A DNA stretch of 47,972 bases from Bradyrhizobium hipponense (GCF_008123965.1 NZ_VSTH01000092.1:1-47972); one strand, 5' to 3'; counted from the stretch's first letter, positions 15,730 through 28,036 are shown. The notes: a model not told the origin generated them from the letters alone. Program-made: numbers and translations.

Positions 15730-16338
15730 ATGATCGAATTCTTCTTCGACTGTTCCAGCCCCTGGACCTATCTCGCCTTCCACAACATCCAACCTATGGC
15801 AAAGGAGTTCGGCGGAGAGATCATTTGGCGGCCGATCCTGGTGGGCGGCATCTTCAACACCGTCAATCCGAGCGTCTATGCGCAGCGCGAGACGCCGGTG
15901 CCGTTGAAGGCACGCTACATGAAGAAGGATCTTGAGGACTGGGCACGTTTAGCGGGCCTATCGATCAAGATGCCGCCGACGGTGTTCCCGGTGAACAGCG
16001 TCAAGGCGATGCGCGGCTGCATCTGGCTCGGGAAAGACATGGTACCGTTCGCGACCGCATTGTTCGAGGCCTATTGGGGCCAGGACAAGGATATCTCGCA
16101 GGACGCGGTGCTCGCCGAGATCTGCAGGAAGGTCGGAATTGACGAGCAGAAATTCTTCGCCGGCATTTCGGAGCAGGCGATCAAGGACCAGCTCAAGGCC
16201 AACACCGAGGAGGTCGTTGCGCGCGGCGGGTTCGGATCGCCGACGATCTTCGTCGGCAAGACCGACATGTATTTCGGCAACGACCGCTTGCCGCTGATCC
16301 GCGAGGCGCTGCTGCGCCGCAAGGCGAGTGCGGCCTGA
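15730..16338 (+). CDS. 2-hydroxychromene-2-carboxylate isomerase family (DsbA/kappa-GST fold) protein
   Basis: 202 residues. The thioredoxin-fold start IEFFFDCSSPWTYLAF puts a Ser-Pro pair where the HCCA isomerase catalytic Ser lies. The helical insertion and the C-terminal ARGGFGSPTIFVGKTDMYFGNDR, with its cis-Pro loop, match the family. Such enzymes use glutathione to isomerise aromatic-degradation intermediates, but many paralogues have unknown substrates. AAGGAAA precedes the ATG. Its TGA overlaps the ATG of the next gene (TGATG), so the two are translationally coupled. Confidence 0.9.
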   Translation: MIEFFFDCSSPWTYLAFHNIQPMAKEFGGEIIWRPILVGGIFNTVNPSVYAQRETPVPLKARYMKKDLEDWARLAGLSIKMPPTVFPVNSVKAMRGCIWLGKDMVPFATALFEAYWGQDKDISQDAVLAEICRKVGIDEQKFFAGISEQAIKDQLKANTEEVVARGGFGSPTIFVGKTDMYFGNDRLPLIREALLRRKASAA

Positions 16339-17315
16339 TGGTTCGGGCGGTCGTCTGCCGCGAACTCGGCGCGCCTGAGACATTGCGGCTGGAGGAGTTT
16401 CCGTCGCGGCCGCTGAGGCCGGGCGAGGTGCGCGTGGCGATCCGCGCCGCCGGGTTGAATTTTCCAGACGTCCTGATGGCGGCGGGCGATTATCAGCTCA
16501 AGCCCGATCTGCCGTTCACGCCTGGCATGGAGGCCGCGGGTGACGTGACCGAAATTGGCGCGCAGGCGACGGGCATTGCGGTCGGCGACAAGGTCATCGT
16601 GAAAATGCGTCACGGCGCGTTCACCGAAGAAGCGGTGGTGACGCCGTCGCAGATGACGCCGATGCCGTCGACGTTCAATTATGCGGAAGCTGCAACTTAC
16701 CTCGCCGGCCACGGCACCGCCTATCACGCGCTGATCGACCGCGGCCGGGTTGAGCCCGGCGAGGTGTTGCTGGTGCACGGCGCCGGCGGCGGCGTCGGCC
16801 TTGCCGCTGTCGAGATCGGCAAGATGCTGGGCGCGACCGTGATCGCAACTGCCTCCAGCGACGAGAAGCTCGCCATTGCCAAGGCGCGCGGCGCCGATCA
16901 TCTCGTGCGTTACGACCGCGAGTCGTTTCGCGATGCCGTCAAGCGCATCACCGATGGCCGCGGCGCCGACGTCGTGTTCGATCCCGTCGGCGGCGAGGTG
17001 TTCGAGGACTCGATGCGTTGCATTGCGTGGGGCGCGCGGCTGCTGGTGATTGGCTTCACCGGCGGCATCGGCTCGGCCAGGACAAATCTGCTGCTGATCA
17101 AGGGCGCAAGCGTGCTCGGCGTGCGTGCCGGCGAAGCCGTGCGGAAAAATCCGGCGCTTGGCGAGGTGCGCCTGAAGGCGCTGCTGAAGTGGGCGGAGGA
17201 GGGCAAGCTGCGCCCCAACGTCTCGCATCGCCTGCCGCTTAAGGATTGCGCCAAGGCGATGCGGCTGCTGATCGACCGCAAGGCGATCGGGCGGGTCGCG
17301 CTGGTGATGGAATGA
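16338..17315 (+). CDS. NADPH:quinone oxidoreductase family (zinc-free MDR)
   Basis: 325 residues, usual for QOR-type medium-chain reductases. The GroES-like N-domain contains AAGLNFPDVLMAAGDYQLKP; the Rossmann domain has VHGAGGGVGLAAVEIGK and ATASSDEKLAIAKARGAD, with a Ser at the 2'-phosphate site that suits NADPH. Structural zinc cysteines are lacking, as expected for QOR. GRADVVFDPVGGEVFEDSMR follows the usual pattern. It starts on the stop codon of the isomerase gene, suggesting joint action on an aromatic or unsaturated carbonyl compound (inference). Confidence 0.92.
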   Translation: MVRAVVCRELGAPETLRLEEFPSRPLRPGEVRVAIRAAGLNFPDVLMAAGDYQLKPDLPFTPGMEAAGDVTEIGAQATGIAVGDKVIVKMRHGAFTEEAVVTPSQMTPMPSTFNYAEAATYLAGHGTAYHALIDRGRVEPGEVLLVHGAGGGVGLAAVEIGKMLGATVIATASSDEKLAIAKARGADHLVRYDRESFRDAVKRITDGRGADVVFDPVGGEVFEDSMRCIAWGARLLVIGFTGGIGSARTNLLLIKGASVLGVRAGEAVRKNPALGEVRLKALLKWAEEGKLRPNVSHRLPLKDCAKAMRLLIDRKAIGRVALVME

Positions 17316-17322
17316 CGGTGCT

Positions 17323-17414
17323 GTAGGGTGGGCAAAGGCGCCCTTGCGCCGTGCCCACCATCTATCGACGGGCGAAGCCGGAATGGTGGGCACGCTTCGC
17401 TTTGCCCACCCTAC
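17323..17414. repeat. Palindromic repeat, type E (GTAGGGTGGGCAAAG...CTTTGCCCACCCTAC)
   Basis: Perfect 15-bp outer arms, plus inner GTGCCCACC / GGTGGGCAC. It lies between the convergent quinone-reductase and enoyl-CoA-hydratase genes. Confidence 0.9.
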
Positions 17415-17420
17415 GACGCC

Positions 17421-18311
<891 letters not shown>

Positions 18312-18353
18312 GGTGGTTTCCTTCCGCTTGTTTCTTGTTGCCATCTCTATCAC

Positions 18354-18459
18354 GTCATTCCGGGGCGCGCGAAGCGCGAGCCCGGAATCCATTGCGTAGC
18401 TCGTATGGTCGATGAATGGATTCCGGGCTCGCGCCCAAGAAGGCGCGCCCCGGAATGAC
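18354..18459. repeat. Palindromic repeat, type B
   Basis: GTCATTCCGGGGCGCGC pairs with GCGCGCCCCGGAATGAC, and an inner CCGGAATCCATT / AATGGATTCCGG also pairs. It occupies the gap between the amidase and enoyl-CoA hydratase genes. Confidence 0.9.
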
Positions 18460-18469
18460 GGGCGTTCAG

Positions 18470-19891
18470 CTATTTCGCCGGCGGGCTCGGCCACGGCCGC
18501 TGCGGGCCGCGCAGGCCTTCGAACGCCTTGGCTATGCCGAGCACGCCGATATCGTCGAAACGGCGGCCGACGATCTGCACGCCGATCGGAAAACCCTTGG
18601 CGTCGTAGCCGCCGTTGATGGAGATCGCCGGGTTCTCCGACATATTCCACGGCACGGTATAGGCGATGTGCTCGAACGGCTTCATGGGATCGTTGGTCGG
18701 CGATGCCCACTCCGCCGGATAGTTCACGTTTGGTGCGGTCGGCGAGATCACATAGTCGAGCTCGCAGAACAGTTTTGACGCTGCGGCGCGGATCGCCATG
18801 GTCTGGTTGAAGCCGCGGATCACGTCGACGCCGGACAGCTTTGCGCCGGATTGCCCCCATTTGAAGATGTAGGGCAGCACCTTGGCCTGCTCGGCGGGCG
18901 TCAGCTTCGACAGATCATCCCACATCCGCGCGCGCCAGAAATTGTCGAGGCCGTCGAGCATCTCGCGCGTGAGGATGCCGTCGACTTCGGTGATCACGGC
19001 GCCGGCGGATTCGAACGCTTTCGCCGCCTTCACCGCGACGTCGCGCACCGGCTTCTCCAGCGGCTGGCCGACGCCGGGATCGAGCATCAGCCCGATGCGC
19101 AATTTGCGCGGAGACTTCTCCAGCCCCTTCCAGTTGAGCGGCTCGGCGGGCAGGCTCATGCCGTCGCGCCGGTCGGGCTTTGCGATCACGCTCATCATCA
19201 GCGCGCAATCGTCGACGGTGCGGGTCATGGGTCCGGCGACGCGGCCGACATAGGCCGGTTCGATCGGCACGCGCCCAAAACTCGGCTTCAGTCCGACCAG
19301 GCCGCACCAGCCGGCGGGCAGGCGCACCGAGCCGCCGATGTCGGTGCCGAGATGCAGCGGACCATACCCGGCAGCAGCGGCAGCACCTGCACCAGCGCTG
19401 GAGCCGCCGGGATTCTTGGCGAGGTTCCAGGGGTTGCGCGCGAGCGCGTGGAAACTGGAGAGGCCGGACGACAGCATGCCGTAGTCGGGCATGGTGGTTT
19501 TGGCGAAGATGATCGCGCCGGCCTCGCGCAGGCGCGCGGCGGGCGGTGCATCCTTCTCGGCCGGCACGAGCTTGACGCTGGCCGCGCCCAGCGGCACCGG
19601 CACGCCCTTGGTCGCGATGTTGTCCTTGATCGTGACCGGCACGCCGTCGAGCGGGCCGGACGGCTCGCCGCCGGTCCAGCGCGCAGTCGAGGCCTTTGCG
19701 GCCTCGCGTGCGGCGTCGGGGTCGAACGCATAAAGCGCCTTGAGGTGCGGCTCCCACGCGGCGACGTGCTCGAGCACGTCCTCCAGCACCTCGCTCGGCG
19801 AGAACTGCTTTGCGCGATAGCCCGCGATCAGATCGACCGCGGAGAGATCGTGCAGCGGGGTGACCGCCTCTTCGACCCCCTTTTTATGCAT
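18470..19891 (-). CDS. Amidase signature family hydrolase
   Basis: 473 residues. Its triad is placed as Lys89 (VPVTIKDN), a cis-Ser at 164/165 (NPGGSSAGAG) and the nucleophile Ser188 (TDIGGSVR). The enzyme cleaves carboxamides to acid plus ammonia or amine; the acid could be an amino-acid, aryl or peptide amide. The start ATG at 19891 has TAGGTG upstream; a GTG at 19897 has none. The start overlaps the end of the M20 hydrolase gene by 8 bp, so these two are co-translated. The substrate is not clear, but placement downstream of a peptide importer suggests an amide-bearing peptide derivative. Confidence 0.92.
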   Translation of the reverse strand: MHKKGVEEAVTPLHDLSAVDLIAGYRAKQFSPSEVLEDVLEHVAAWEPHLKALYAFDPDAAREAAKASTARWTGGEPSGPLDGVPVTIKDNIATKGVPVPLGAASVKLVPAEKDAPPAARLREAGAIIFAKTTMPDYGMLSSGLSSFHALARNPWNLAKNPGGSSAGAGAAAAAGYGPLHLGTDIGGSVRLPAGWCGLVGLKPSFGRVPIEPAYVGRVAGPMTRTVDDCALMMSVIAKPDRRDGMSLPAEPLNWKGLEKSPRKLRIGLMLDPGVGQPLEKPVRDVAVKAAKAFESAGAVITEVDGILTREMLDGLDNFWRARMWDDLSKLTPAEQAKVLPYIFKWGQSGAKLSGVDVIRGFNQTMAIRAAASKLFCELDYVISPTAPNVNYPAEWASPTNDPMKPFEHIAYTVPWNMSENPAISINGGYDAKGFPIGVQIVGRRFDDIGVLGIAKAFEGLRGPQRPWPSPPAK

Positions 19892-21056
19892 GGGCACCTA
19901 CCGGCATACGGGTCTCGATGATGCGAGCGAACACGCTGGCGCCGATCGGCAGGATCTTGTCGTCGAGCACATAGCCGGGATTATGCACCGGCACTGAGCC
20001 GTCATGGCCGACCCAGAAATAGGCGCCGGGAATGGTTTGCAGCATGTCGGCGAAATCCTCGCTGCCCATCTTCGGCTGGGTGCGGGTGATCACCTTGGCG
20101 GGATCGACGACGGTGCGCGCGGCGGCCTCGACCACCTTGGACTGCTCGACCTGGTTGACCAGCACGCCGAAAGTGTCGCGAATATCGGCTTCGATCTCGC
20201 ATTGGAAGGCGCTTGCGATACCGGCACAGATCGTGCGGATGCGCTCGCTGATCATGGCGCGGACTTCGTTCGAGAAGGTGCGGATGGTGCCGCAGAGATG
20301 CGCTTCGCCGGGGATCACGTTATACGCGGAGCCCGCATGGATCTGGGTGATCGAGATGACGGCGGATTGCAGCGGCTCGACGTTGCGACTGACGATGGTC
20401 TGGATCGCCTGCGCCAGCGTGGTCGCGATGATCACCGCATCCTTGGAGCGCTCGGGCATCGCGCCATGCGCGCCATAGCCGGTGATACGGAGGTCGAAGA
20501 AGTCGGCGCCGGCCATTGCCGGGCCGGGCAGGATCGCGATCTCGCCGAGGTTGAGGTCCGGCGCGTTGTGCAGGCCATAGAGCTCGTCGCAGGGGAACCT
20601 CTCGAACAGCCCGTCTTTGATCATCGCGCGGGCGCCGCCGAGGCCTTCCTCGGCCGGCTGGAAGATCAGATGCACGGTGCCGTCAAAGTTTTTGGTCTCG
20701 GCGAGATAGCGCGCGGTGCCGAGCAGCATGGTGGTGTGGCCGTCATGGCCGCAGCCGTGGAAGCGGCCGGGAATGGTCGAGCGCCAGCGCAGATTGGTGT
20801 TCTCTTCCATCGGCAGCGCGTCCATGTCGGCGCGAAGCCCGATGCGCTTGCCGCCCGAACCCTTGCCCTTGATGACACCGATCACGCCGGTGCCGCCGAG
20901 CCCGCGATGCACCTCGATGCCCCAGCTCGTCAGCTTGTCGGCGACGATGCCGGAGGTGCGCACCTCCTCGAAGCCGATTTCCGGATGGGCGTGGAGGTCG
21001 CGGCGAATGGCGGTGAGTTCGTCGGCGTAGCCGTCGATACGGTCGATCGTGGGCAT
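19884..21056 (-). CDS. M20 family amidohydrolase (hippurate hydrolase / aminoacylase type)
   Basis: 390 residues. Metal ligands of the M20D group are seen in HGCGHDGH (His100, Cys102, His104, His107) and QPAEEGLGGA (Glu136, Glu137), with another His in YGAHGAMPE and the late GSEDFADM. The dimerisation 'lid' domain lies between about 185 and 300. It hydrolyses N-acyl amino acids or similar amides in the cytoplasm. It is flanked at 13 bp by the MlrC-type gene upstream and overlaps the amidase gene downstream, so the three make one operon. Confidence 0.93.
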   Translation of the reverse strand: MPTIDRIDGYADELTAIRRDLHAHPEIGFEEVRTSGIVADKLTSWGIEVHRGLGGTGVIGVIKGKGSGGKRIGLRADMDALPMEENTNLRWRSTIPGRFHGCGHDGHTTMLLGTARYLAETKNFDGTVHLIFQPAEEGLGGARAMIKDGLFERFPCDELYGLHNAPDLNLGEIAILPGPAMAGADFFDLRITGYGAHGAMPERSKDAVIIATTLAQAIQTIVSRNVEPLQSAVISITQIHAGSAYNVIPGEAHLCGTIRTFSNEVRAMISERIRTICAGIASAFQCEIEADIRDTFGVLVNQVEQSKVVEAAARTVVDPAKVITRTQPKMGSEDFADMLQTIPGAYFWVGHDGSVPVHNPGYVLDDKILPIGASVFARIIETRMPVGAHA

Positions 21057-21069
21057 GTGTTCTGTCCGG

Positions 21070-22575
21070 TTAGCGTGATGGGGGATTGAAGACGGGGCCG
21101 TTCGGCTTGATGCGGATGCCGGGACGCAGGCGAGTCCAGGACAGGGATGCGGTGTCGGCCGGCATCGCGCCGGGCGCGGCGCAGATCATCAGCTTTGCCG
21201 CGATCGGCTCGAAGTCGGCGCGGAAATGCACCGAACTCTTGTTGACCAATATTTTCTGCGCGGTCGGCTCGATGCCGACATAGCGGTACATCGCCTGGTC
21301 GGCGAGCTGCGCCTTGTGCGAACTCACGACCACGCGGACGTCGCCGATGCGAAGGCAGGCGGACGGGCCCATCTCCATCTCGCGGCCGCCATAATAGGGG
21401 CCGGGTGCGATGAAGCGGCCATCGGAGAGGTTTTCGACGACGAAGGTCTCGCGATAGGGCTCGTCGCCGGGAATGCCGGACTTGCCGCCGAGCGACAGCG
21501 TCACGCTGGCGCCGACGCCGGCTGTATGCGCAGCCTTGGCCGATTCCGGATCGTAGATCACGCCGGTCGCGGCGCTGGCTCTGTTGCGCACCAGCGCGCG
21601 CAGCATGCCCATCGTGTCGGAATCGCCGCCGGCGCCGGGATTGTCCTGGGTGTCGGCGATGATGATCGGCTTGCTCGCGCCCTTCGCGAGTTCCATGGCA
21701 TGGCGCACGCCTTCGTCAGGCGACCAGATCTTGCCATCGAAATCGTCCTCATGGCTTTCGATCAGCTTGACGATCGCATCCGCCGCGCGGTCGGCATCCG
21801 CTTGCGTCTTGCCATAGGCGAACACGCTCGGCCCGCAGTCGCGGAAATCGGCGGCGGGAAAGCCGGGGGCGAAGGACAGCGTCGGCACGATGTCGTTTTC
21901 GAGGGCGGCGAGCTTGTCGTAGATGCCTTTGGTCGGCCGGTCGTTGGTGCATTGCCAGCTGATCGGGATCAGGAACGGCACTTGCCGGAACGCTTTTGCG
22001 AAGCGCTGCTTCGTGTTCAGAAGCAGGGCGAGATGTTCTGCACAGGCGCGTCCGGTCTCGGCCATGTCGACATGCGGATAGGTGCGGTAGGCGATCAGCG
22101 CGTCCGCATGTTCCATCATTTCGGGCGTGACGTTGGCGTGGAGGTCGAGGCTCGTGACCAGCGCAATGTCCTTGCCGATGACGCGGCGCACCCGCGCCAG
22201 GATCTCGCCTTCGCCGTCGTCGAGATGCTCGGTCACCATCGCGCCGTGCAGGTCGAGATAGACGGCATCGAGCGAGCCGGCGGCTGCGATGCCGTCGATC
22301 ATCACCTTGACGATGCGCTCGAACGCATCCCTGGTGACATGCGCCGACGGGCTCGCGCCGCAGGCGATCGTCGGAATGAGTTCCCAGCCATTGGCTTCGG
22401 CGCTCTCGACGAAGCCGGCGAGGCCGACATTGATGCGCCGCATCACCTTCAGCACGTCGGCGCCTTGCGTCATCGCCGGCCAGCCGCCGCCATGCTGGAA
22501 GTCAGCGAAGGTCGCCTTGGTCGGCGCAAAAGTGTTGGTCTCGTGCAGAAAGCCGCCGACGGCGATACGTGTCAT
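21070..22575 (-). CDS. M81 family metallopeptidase (MlrC-like)
   Basis: 501 residues, the usual MlrC length. Metal-site segments are GGFLHETNTFAP (residues 7-18), VYLDLHGAMVTEH and SLDLHANVTPEMMEHADALIAYRTYPHVDMAETG, with the Asp/His set expected for a zinc hydrolase. The C-terminal half, from about 300, is the MlrC_C domain. MlrC completes microcystin breakdown by cleaving short linear peptides, but most relatives lie in peptide-transport loci with unknown substrates. The ATG at 22575 was preferred to an upstream ATG-like start at 22593, as TRIAVGGFLHETNTF is the family's N terminus. Confidence 0.92.
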   Translation of the reverse strand: MTRIAVGGFLHETNTFAPTKATFADFQHGGGWPAMTQGADVLKVMRRINVGLAGFVESAEANGWELIPTIACGASPSAHVTRDAFERIVKVMIDGIAAAGSLDAVYLDLHGAMVTEHLDDGEGEILARVRRVIGKDIALVTSLDLHANVTPEMMEHADALIAYRTYPHVDMAETGRACAEHLALLLNTKQRFAKAFRQVPFLIPISWQCTNDRPTKGIYDKLAALENDIVPTLSFAPGFPAADFRDCGPSVFAYGKTQADADRAADAIVKLIESHEDDFDGKIWSPDEGVRHAMELAKGASKPIIIADTQDNPGAGGDSDTMGMLRALVRNRASAATGVIYDPESAKAAHTAGVGASVTLSLGGKSGIPGDEPYRETFVVENLSDGRFIAPGPYYGGREMEMGPSACLRIGDVRVVVSSHKAQLADQAMYRYVGIEPTAQKILVNKSSVHFRADFEPIAAKLMICAAPGAMPADTASLSWTRLRPGIRIKPNGPVFNPPSR

Positions 22576-22696
22576 CAAGTCAGTCCCACGCAAATGATGC
22601 TCGCGACGTTACCCGCCTTTGCGGCAAGAGCAAGCGAGGCAGACAATCGTGCTGCGCATGGCCTCAAGCTGTTTTGGGAATACTTGCCACAATCAC

Positions 22697-22776
22697 CGTC
22701 ATTGCGAGCGAAGCGAAGCAATCCAGAGTCCCTCCGCAGAGACGGTCTGGATTGCTTCGCTGCGCTCGCAATGACG
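22697..22776. repeat. Palindromic repeat, type A
   Basis: CGTCATTGCGAGCGAAGCGA pairs with GCTGCGCTCGCAATGACG. It fills most of the 212-bp gap between the ABC ATPase and MlrC-type genes. Confidence 0.9.
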
Positions 22777-22787
22777 AAAGGAAGGGG

Positions 22788-24434
<1,647 letters not shown>

Positions 24435-24450
24435 GTCAATTCTCTCCGCC

Positions 24451-24574
24451 GTCATTCCGGGGCGCGCGTAGCGCGAACTACGGTGCGCAATTGCGCACCT
24501 GAGAATCCATCGGGCCGCGGCGTCGGTGGTGAAATGGATTCCGGGCTCGCGACTTCGTCGCGCCCCGGAATGAC
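24451..24574. repeat. Palindromic repeat, type B
   Basis: GTCATTCCGGGGCGCGCG at the left pairs with CGCGCCCCGGAATGAC at the right. It sits between the permease and ATPase genes of the peptide importer. Confidence 0.9.
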
Positions 24575-24588
24575 TGAATTGATGATCC

Positions 24589-25476
24589 TCACTTCCCCTC
24601 CCGCTGCTTCATGCGGGGGTCAAGTGCGTCGCGGGCGGCGTCGCCGATCAGGTTGATGCTGAGGATCGCGATCGACAGCAACAGGCCCGGCCAGAAGATC
24701 AGCGTCGGCTTGAGCTGGAAGTACTGGCGGCCCTCGGCCATGATGTTGCCCCAGGTCGGCGTCTCCGGCGAGATGCCGGCGCCGAGGAAGGAGAGGATGG
24801 CCTCGGTGAGGATCGCGGACGCGCAGACGTAGCTGCCCTGCACGATCAGGGGCGCGATCGTGTTCGGCATCAAATGCCGCCACATGATCTTCGGCAGGGA
24901 CGAGCCGACCGAGATCGCCGCTTCAACGTAGGGCTCCTCGCGCGCCGACAGCACGACCGAGCGCACCAGGCGGGCCACGCGCGGAACTTCGGGGATCGTG
25001 ATCGCGATCAGCACGGTCCAGATGCTGGCGCCGGACAGCGACACCACGGCGATCGCCAGCAGAATGCTCGGCATCGCCATCAGGCCGTCCATGACGCGCA
25101 TCATGACGGCATCGACCAGCTTGAAGAAGCCGGAGACGAGGCCGATCGCCAGGCCGATGACGATCGCCATGACCGCCGAACCGATGCCGATCAGGAGCGA
25201 GATGCGGCCGCCATACATGACACGCGACAGCAGGTCCCGGCCATAGGCGTCGGTACCGAGCAGGAATTGCGCGGTGGTGGGTTTCAACCGCTGCGACGGC
25301 GCAAGCTGGATCGGATCGTGCGGCGCGATTAGCGGCGCCAGGATCGAGACCAGCACGATCAGCGCGAGGCAGACCGTTGCCGCCGCGATGATCGGCGTCG
25401 AGGTGAGGAATCCGAAGCGCGGCCGCAGCGGCGACGTGATCGGAATGGACGACTGGGGAAGGGTATCGACCGACAT
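24589..25476 (-). CDS. Peptide ABC transporter permease (DppC-like)
   Basis: 295 residues with about six transmembrane helices. The N-terminal cytoplasmic region and first helix are followed by FLLGTDAYGRDLLSRVMYGGR, the OppC-family opening. The EAA coupling loop is seen as EAAISVGSSLPKIMWRHLMPN, contacting the ATPase. LGAGISPETPTWGNIMAEGR near the end is typical of DppC/GsiD. The gene starts 23 bp after the DppB-type gene and is separated from the ATPase gene by a type B repeat. Confidence 0.93.
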   Translation of the reverse strand: MSVDTLPQSSIPITSPLRPRFGFLTSTPIIAAATVCLALIVLVSILAPLIAPHDPIQLAPSQRLKPTTAQFLLGTDAYGRDLLSRVMYGGRISLLIGIGSAVMAIVIGLAIGLVSGFFKLVDAVMMRVMDGLMAMPSILLAIAVVSLSGASIWTVLIAITIPEVPRVARLVRSVVLSAREEPYVEAAISVGSSLPKIMWRHLMPNTIAPLIVQGSYVCASAILTEAILSFLGAGISPETPTWGNIMAEGRQYFQLKPTLIFWPGLLLSIAILSINLIGDAARDALDPRMKQREGK

Positions 25477-25499
25477 TTTTGTCCTTGGTTGTCCTTGCC

Positions 25500-26441
25500 T
25501 CAGTACCGGATCCGCGGATCCAGCAGGGTGTAGGCGACGTCGATCAAGAGATTGACGACGATGTAGATCAGCGACGTCAGCAAGATCATCGCCTGGATCA
25601 CCGGGTAATCGCGCGCCAGCACCGCATCCACCGTGAGGCGGCCGATGCCGGGGATATTGAACACGCTCTCGGTGACGACGACGCCGGAGATCAGAAGCGC
25701 AAAGCCGGTGCCGATCACGGTGATCACGGGCACGGCGGCGTTGCGCAGCGCGTGCCGCATCATCACGGCGACTTCGTTGATGCCCTTGGCGCGCGCGGTG
25801 CGGACATAATCCTCGCCGAGCACGTCGAGCATCGCGGCGCGCGTCATCCGCGCGATCAGCGCGATATAGATGAAGGACAGCGCGCAGGTCGGCAGGATGA
25901 TGCGCTCGAAGAACGGCCCAAAGCCGTTCGAGATGCTGCGGAAGCCCTGCACCGGCACCCAGCGCAGATCGATGGCGAAGACTTCGATCAGGACGTAGCC
26001 GACCACGAACACCGGGACCGAGAAGCCGAGCACGGACAGCCCCATCACGAAGCGGTCGATCCAGGTGCCGTGTTTCCAGGCTGCGATCACCCCCAGGGGA
26101 ACGGCGACGACGACGGCGAGGATGATGGTTGACAGCGCGATCGAGATCGACGGCTCGACGCGCTGACCGATCATCTTCATGACTGGCAGATTGGAGATCA
26201 GCGAAGTCCCGAGATCGCCGTGCAGGAGCTTGCCCACCCAGGTGACGAATTGCACGATCAGGGGATCGTTGAGGCCGAGCGAGGTGCGGATGCGCTCCAG
26301 CCGCTCCGGCGTCGCGTTGTCGCCGGCGAGAATCGCGGCGGGATCGCCGGGGGTGAGTCGGAGCAGAAGGAAGACGAACAGAGCGACCACGCCCATCACA
26401 GGCACGGCGGCGAAAATTCGGCGAAGGAGATATCCGAGCAA
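25500..26441 (-). CDS. Peptide ABC transporter permease (DppB-like)
   Basis: 313 residues, six predicted helices. The classical start MLGYLLRRIFAAVPVMGVVA, the TPGDPAAILAGDNATPE segment and the extracytoplasmic DLRWVPVQGF region match DppB/GsiC. The EAA loop is DYVRTARAKGINEVAVMMRHALRN. It forms the transmembrane pore with the DppC-like partner. The M20 peptidase gene lies 194 bp upstream on the same strand. Confidence 0.93.
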   Translation of the reverse strand: MLGYLLRRIFAAVPVMGVVALFVFLLLRLTPGDPAAILAGDNATPERLERIRTSLGLNDPLIVQFVTWVGKLLHGDLGTSLISNLPVMKMIGQRVEPSISIALSTIILAVVVAVPLGVIAAWKHGTWIDRFVMGLSVLGFSVPVFVVGYVLIEVFAIDLRWVPVQGFRSISNGFGPFFERIILPTCALSFIYIALIARMTRAAMLDVLGEDYVRTARAKGINEVAVMMRHALRNAAVPVITVIGTGFALLISGVVVTESVFNIPGIGRLTVDAVLARDYPVIQAMILLTSLIYIVVNLLIDVAYTLLDPRIRY

Positions 26442-26635
26442 GTTGGATCCGTCAGATTAGAGTCAAGTCGGCAGCAGCGGTCTTTGGCTGTTCTGCCACC
26501 AGCCTAACATTTCAGCAATTCCCGTGCCATCGGGGCCACAGGTTTTGCAGTGCGGCTAGTCGTTTGGGGGACGCCTCATTCAGCCATTCCCGAGGTCGAT
26601 GCCGTCGCATCGCCTCGGACTCGCAAATGACTTGA

Positions 26636-27766
26636 TTACTCCAGCGTCGCCAGCAACCCCGCCATCAGCCGACCGCGTTCGGCCAGGCTGTCGACCTCGA
26701 TATACTCCTCAAGCGTGTGGACGTTGCCTCCGCGCACGCCCAGGCCGTCGAGAGTCGGGATGCCCATCGCACCGGTAAAGTTGCCGTCGGAGCCGCCGCC
26801 GGCGCTTGCATGCGGCAGTTCCGCGCCGAGAGAATTGGCGATATCGCGGGCTTTTTCGTAGAGCGCCATGGTGCCGGCATTCGGTTCCCACACCGGTCGC
26901 GTCACGCCGCGGGTGACCTTGAAGCTGACATCATTGGTTGTGCCCGACAGCGCCAGCATCCTCTCGACGCCGCGGTCGAGATCGGCCTGGCGCTTGGCCA
27001 TTGAAAGGGCTTCGCCGGTAGCGGTCGTAGCAACGCAATTGACCCATTGTCCACCGTGCACGACGCCGACCGAGAACGTGCAGTCCTCGCTCGTCATCGC
27101 ATCGATGGCGAGGATCTGCCGCGCCATCTCGCGGATGGCCGAGCGTCCCGCCGACAGCGTCGCGCCGGCGTGGCTCGGCCGTCCGGTTGCCTCGAGATTG
27201 AAGCGGGCGATCGCATAGCGTCCCGTGGTGACGCCGTTGTCGGTACGGCCAGGCTCGGGCACCAGCACATATTTATTGCGCGCGGCCTCCGCCTCGATGA
27301 TGTCGCGCGTCGAGGGCGTGCCGACTTCCTCGTCCGGCGTGAACAGCACGGTGACCGGCAGAGGCGTCGTGAAGGCAGCGCGTGCCAGCTGCCGGATCGC
27401 TTCCAGCGAGAGATAATTACCGCCCTTCATGTCGTAGATGCCGGGGCCGTAGCACCTGCCGCCCTCGCGCCGCCATTTCAGCTTCTCGATCGTGCCGACC
27501 GGGTGGACGGTATCCATGTGCCCCGCAATCAGGATGCCCGGCTCGCCCTGCTTCGGGTGCGGGAAACGCGCGCGGATGACGCCGCCAAAACCTTGACGGC
27601 CGGCGATGCGCTCGATCGTCGCACCCATGACCGCCATGTCCCGCGCTGCGACATCAAGCATGCGGTTCACGGCGTTGGCGTCCCAGGTCGGGCTTTCGCA
27701 TTCCACCCAGCTGCGCAGGCCCTCGAGCATTGCCTCGGAATCAAAGGGAAGATTGGCTGGATTCAT
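26636..27766 (-). CDS. M20 family metallopeptidase (carboxypeptidase G2 / ArgE-DapE type)
   Basis: 376 residues. Metal ligands are in AGHMDTVHPVG, YDMKGGNY, FTPDEEVGTPSTRD and EPGRTDNGVTTGR, with the late ASAGGGSDGNFTGAMG before the C terminus. It cleaves a terminal amino acid from a peptide or folate-type amide in the cytoplasm (no signal peptide visible). It lies between the peptide permeases and the divergent binding-protein gene, so it probably digests the imported solute. Confidence 0.92.
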   Translation of the reverse strand: MNPANLPFDSEAMLEGLRSWVECESPTWDANAVNRMLDVAARDMAVMGATIERIAGRQGFGGVIRARFPHPKQGEPGILIAGHMDTVHPVGTIEKLKWRREGGRCYGPGIYDMKGGNYLSLEAIRQLARAAFTTPLPVTVLFTPDEEVGTPSTRDIIEAEAARNKYVLVPEPGRTDNGVTTGRYAIARFNLEATGRPSHAGATLSAGRSAIREMARQILAIDAMTSEDCTFSVGVVHGGQWVNCVATTATGEALSMAKRQADLDRGVERMLALSGTTNDVSFKVTRGVTRPVWEPNAGTMALYEKARDIANSLGAELPHASAGGGSDGNFTGAMGIPTLDGLGVRGGNVHTLEEYIEVDSLAERGRLMAGLLATLE

Positions 27767-28036
27767 CTGGGTCTCTTCGGCTTAGAACGATGGATTTGCG
27801 CGTGCAGCGCGCGATGGGGGAGGATCGGCGGACAACGTTGTAGAGTGAAAGCGATCATTGTGGAGCCCGTGCGAAGGCCCCCATGGGCATGCACTGAATG
27901 CGGATTGACGGACTCGATGCTCTCTGCAAGTCTCGAAAAGATGAAGGCATTGCATGAGGTTAGTTCGCCTAAAGAACGATCCGATTGCTCAACCAATAAC
28001 CTGCCTTTGACCAGTTTCACGTCAGGAGAAACTTCA

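Noticed and set aside
15730..17315. Aromatic-degradation operon
   Set aside because: The isomerase and quinone reductase are coupled, but ring-hydroxylating or ring-cleaving genes are not adjacent. The FAD monooxygenase lies 18 kb away and on the other strand.
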